The position numbers and the translations under genes were made by a program. Shown one piece after another: positions 6,801-7,595 of a DNA stretch of 7,595 nt. Position 1 is the stretch's first letter. Every line of letters begins with the position of its first letter. The DNA comes from JBLIKP01 sp047635375. Lineage in GTDB: Bacteria > Bacteroidota > Bacteroidia > Sphingobacteriales > Sphingobacteriaceae. The stretch covers positions 1 through 7,595 of the forward strand of contig JBLIKP010000101.1 of assembly GCA_047635375.1 (NCBI GenBank), written 5' to 3'. Under the pieces are notes generated by a model. The model made no database searches and was not told the DNA's origin. It saw nothing but the letters and a program-made list of their open reading frames with translations.

Positions 6801-7595
6801 TAATGTTTCGGCGAAGGTGAACTACCTAAATACCACCTACACTTTCAGTGACGCCTTTATTTTCGACAAAAATCAGATTTCCATAAGCAATGTAAACATC
6901 TATGATATCTATGGAAATCGGGCTGTGGCAAACGGAAAAGTGCTGCACGACTTCTTTAAAAATTTCAGGCTTAACATAGACATCAACGCTTACGATTTCC
7001 AATGCTTAAACACCACCAAAAAGGAAAACACGCTTTACTATGGAAACGCTATAGCCTCGGGAAACTTCGCGTTTAACGGTCCGCTTTCTGACATAGAAAT
7101 AAAAATCACTGCCACCACAGAAAAAGGTACAAAAATGTTTATTCCTCTTTCCGAAGAAAGTAGTGTTGGGCAGCAGGATTTCATCGAATTTGTAGGAACT
7201 GTATTAGACTCCACCCGTGGGATGGATAATTACCAAACCGATTTAAAGGGAATTATCCTAAATATGGACCTGGCCGTAACACGGGATGCCGAAATTCAGC
7301 TAATTTTCGATGAGCAAGCGGGAGATATCATGAGGGGTCGTGGAACAGGAAGTATTAAGTTAATAATTAATACTCTGGGTGATTTCGAGATGTTTGGAAC
7401 ATACAATGTGGATGAGGGGGATTACCTTTTCACTTTAGAGGAGGTAGTAAAAAAGAAATTTAAGGTTCAGGAGGGTGGAACAATTACATGGAGTGGAAGC
7501 CCTTATGACGCAAACCTAAACATTGATGCCTATTACACCCTACGAAGGGTTCCAACAGGGGATCTTTATGCAGCCACAGGTGACTCACTTCGAGC
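3850..7595 (+). CDS. tamB: TamB-family translocation/assembly module protein (DUF490), 3' partial, non-ATG start
   Basis: This is a very large inner-membrane-anchored periplasmic protein of the TamB/AsmA-like family. Members form a long beta-taco groove bridging the envelope, and are implicated in outer-membrane protein assembly and phospholipid transport. About 1248 codons are in the window, uninterrupted; the C-terminal end lies off the right edge. Counting from CTG 3850, a basic n-region (IKRILK, 4-9) precedes one membrane anchor (about 10-29), then RTSPVQNFVSEKVANYLS (30-47). The AsmA-like start of the groove follows (VEGVDVRLFKTVVLEELYIED), and then about 1100 residues of repetitive beta-rich sequence with recurring short V.G.L/L.G.I strands. 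The Bacteroidota-type C-terminal domain begins with FDEQAGDIMRGRG (about 1153-1165), then GTYNVDEGDYLFTLEEV, ITWSGSPYDANLNIDAYY. There is no ATG near the N-terminus: an in-frame TAA at 3832 bounds the start. CTG 3850 or ATT 3844 keep the whole basic n-region; TTG 3892 or GTG 3949 would lose it. The first in-frame ATG is 4228. The start is therefore uncertain, but the gene identity is not. Confidence 0.88.
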   Translation, partial: MSPIKRILKIIATILLTLIVLIFVTYLLFRTSPVQNFVSEKVANYLSQELKAQITVEGVDVRLFKTVVLEELYIEDQRKETLLKAKEFSLSISSFDLDKGKFKIGSLGLINGEFNLKRHEGDSGTNMQFILDYFKTEKDSTKPKKKFVFEVRATEIYNSKFTYRNFTREKSKNKLDFNDLNVQKINGLIENTIIDGKRITSNITRFDFEEKSGFILSKLKAQVLIDSGIINLANLNLITPHSEIKDYFKMTFDSWTDFDDYVRLVSNEANFVKSTISGIDLAYFAKQIKTKENISLDGEVKGKISRLRGKGMRISAGKSTKILGDFRINGLPILSETFIDFKMDEIISDTRELEKLINAFVVGSNPINFPPKIKELGVVRFTGRYTGFVNDFVANGKFNTSVGQVISDINLKIPSEGIPKYSGNIEFFNLNIGKLSGSKYLGRTSFKGTLSGQGATLKTVKANLKANIQSITINDYDYNNVKLNGEFNKQLFNGEVLINDKNINLDFLGSIDFNKTLPQFNFSAKIEKTNLKALNLTKDSAIISSTIVTNFFGDNIDDLQGKIKIDSTTFTNERGEYLVNSLEVRSSDLPNNTKRLVILSEIGDLDLEGQYNLRTLVQSVKQTINTYAPSLEWMPKSPVKAQDFRFTFNLNNPDIITSIFLPKLKVDNKGTFNGRFSTYENKLEVSGSLDQITYGDLVFNKVIIDEENNGILAINLACEEMLFKDSINIKNIVISNIISDDFLTFNVKLSNKGDANQLDLNGEIAFKDTISKLSILPSEIQVNYHKWKIKDRFNIIFGQGQTFVNNFALTKGEEALIVQGIISDNLSDRIQVDIQNFNLTNLNSIAEKFNFSIGGKVNGNAVVYGLAGKSILHSSLLVSDLVYKSDTIGDALLKSNWDRNRSIIEFSGAITNEKLRTVDIVGTLKTDRDEDNLDARILLDQTNLSLFEVPLSAVLSDVSGTAVARLDVSGSLNKPEVTGNLQLDNVSAKVNYLNTTYTFSDAFIFDKNQISISNVNIYDIYGNRAVANGKVLHDFFKNFRLNIDINAYDFQCLNTTKKENTLYYGNAIASGNFAFNGPLSDIEIKITATTEKGTKMFIPLSEESSVGQQDFIEFVGTVLDSTRGMDNYQTDLKGIILNMDLAVTRDAEIQLIFDEQAGDIMRGRGTGSIKLIINTLGDFEMFGTYNVDEGDYLFTLEEVVKKKFKVQEGGTITWSGSPYDANLNIDAYYTLRRVPTGDLYAATGDSLR
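6479..6511. repeat. perfect 14-bp inverted repeat inside tamB
   Basis: TGGTGTCTGATTTA (6479-6492) and TAAATCAGACACCA (6498-6511) are perfect inverted arms around a 5-nt loop, GTTTA. The DNA codes in frame for LVSDLVYKSDT in the beta-rich middle of TamB, so the frame is not disturbed. There is no T-tract on either strand that would suggest an intrinsic terminator. The two near-identical SD codon pairs on opposite arms contribute, but the match extends beyond them. Confidence 0.7.

Noticed and set aside
7351..7374. Inverted repeat AGTATTAA / TTAATACT with an 8-nt spacer inside tamB
   Set aside because: The arms are almost purely A/T and only 8 bp, which is expected by chance in AT-rich coding DNA; the encoded SIKLIINTLGDF segment fits the conserved C-terminal TamB domain.

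Overview
The window looks like an ordinary core-genome segment of a Bacteroidota bacterium, most likely a member of the Flavobacteriales. Three things point that way. DNA is AT-rich and genes lack clear Shine-Dalgarno sequences. The ParE N-terminus (TEDNIRSLDWKEHIRLRPGM) is of the flavobacterial type. The TamB C-terminal signature (FDEQAGDIMRGRG, followed by a Y.FTLEEV..KKF block and ITWSGSP.DA) is of the Bacteroidota type. The order-level placement is inference from protein style and was not searched.

Layout: (1) bases 1-1207, minus strand, hold the N-terminal 402 codons of topoisomerase IV subunit B (parE); the C-terminal part with the Toprim domain lies off the left edge. (2) Bases 1208-1399 are a divergent intergenic region with a small inverted repeat and only weak promoter-like matches. 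(3) Bases 1400-2716, plus strand, encode a complete multi-pass O-antigen ligase/polymerase family protein. (4) Bases 2710-3714, minus strand, encode complete TsaD, convergent with the ligase gene and overlapping it by 7 bp at the stops. (5) Bases 3715 to about 3849 are the tsaD/tamB divergent region with a stem-loop. (6) From about 3850 to the right edge, plus strand, runs one uninterrupted reading frame for a TamB-family protein, cut off by the window before its C-terminal end.

The genes do not form a pathway. parE (chromosome decatenation) and tsaD (tRNA t6A37 modification) are housekeeping genes. The ligase family protein and TamB both concern the cell envelope: polysaccharide attachment or polymerisation, and transport between inner and outer membrane. 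They are separated by tsaD on the opposite strand, so they are not one operon.

I see no mobile element, CRISPR array, tRNA, rRNA, toxin-antitoxin or defence system, and no evidence of an undescribed system. The observations most worth a second look are the missing ATG start of tamB, a perfect 14-bp inverted repeat inside tamB, and the terminator-less tail-to-tail overlap of the ligase gene and tsaD.
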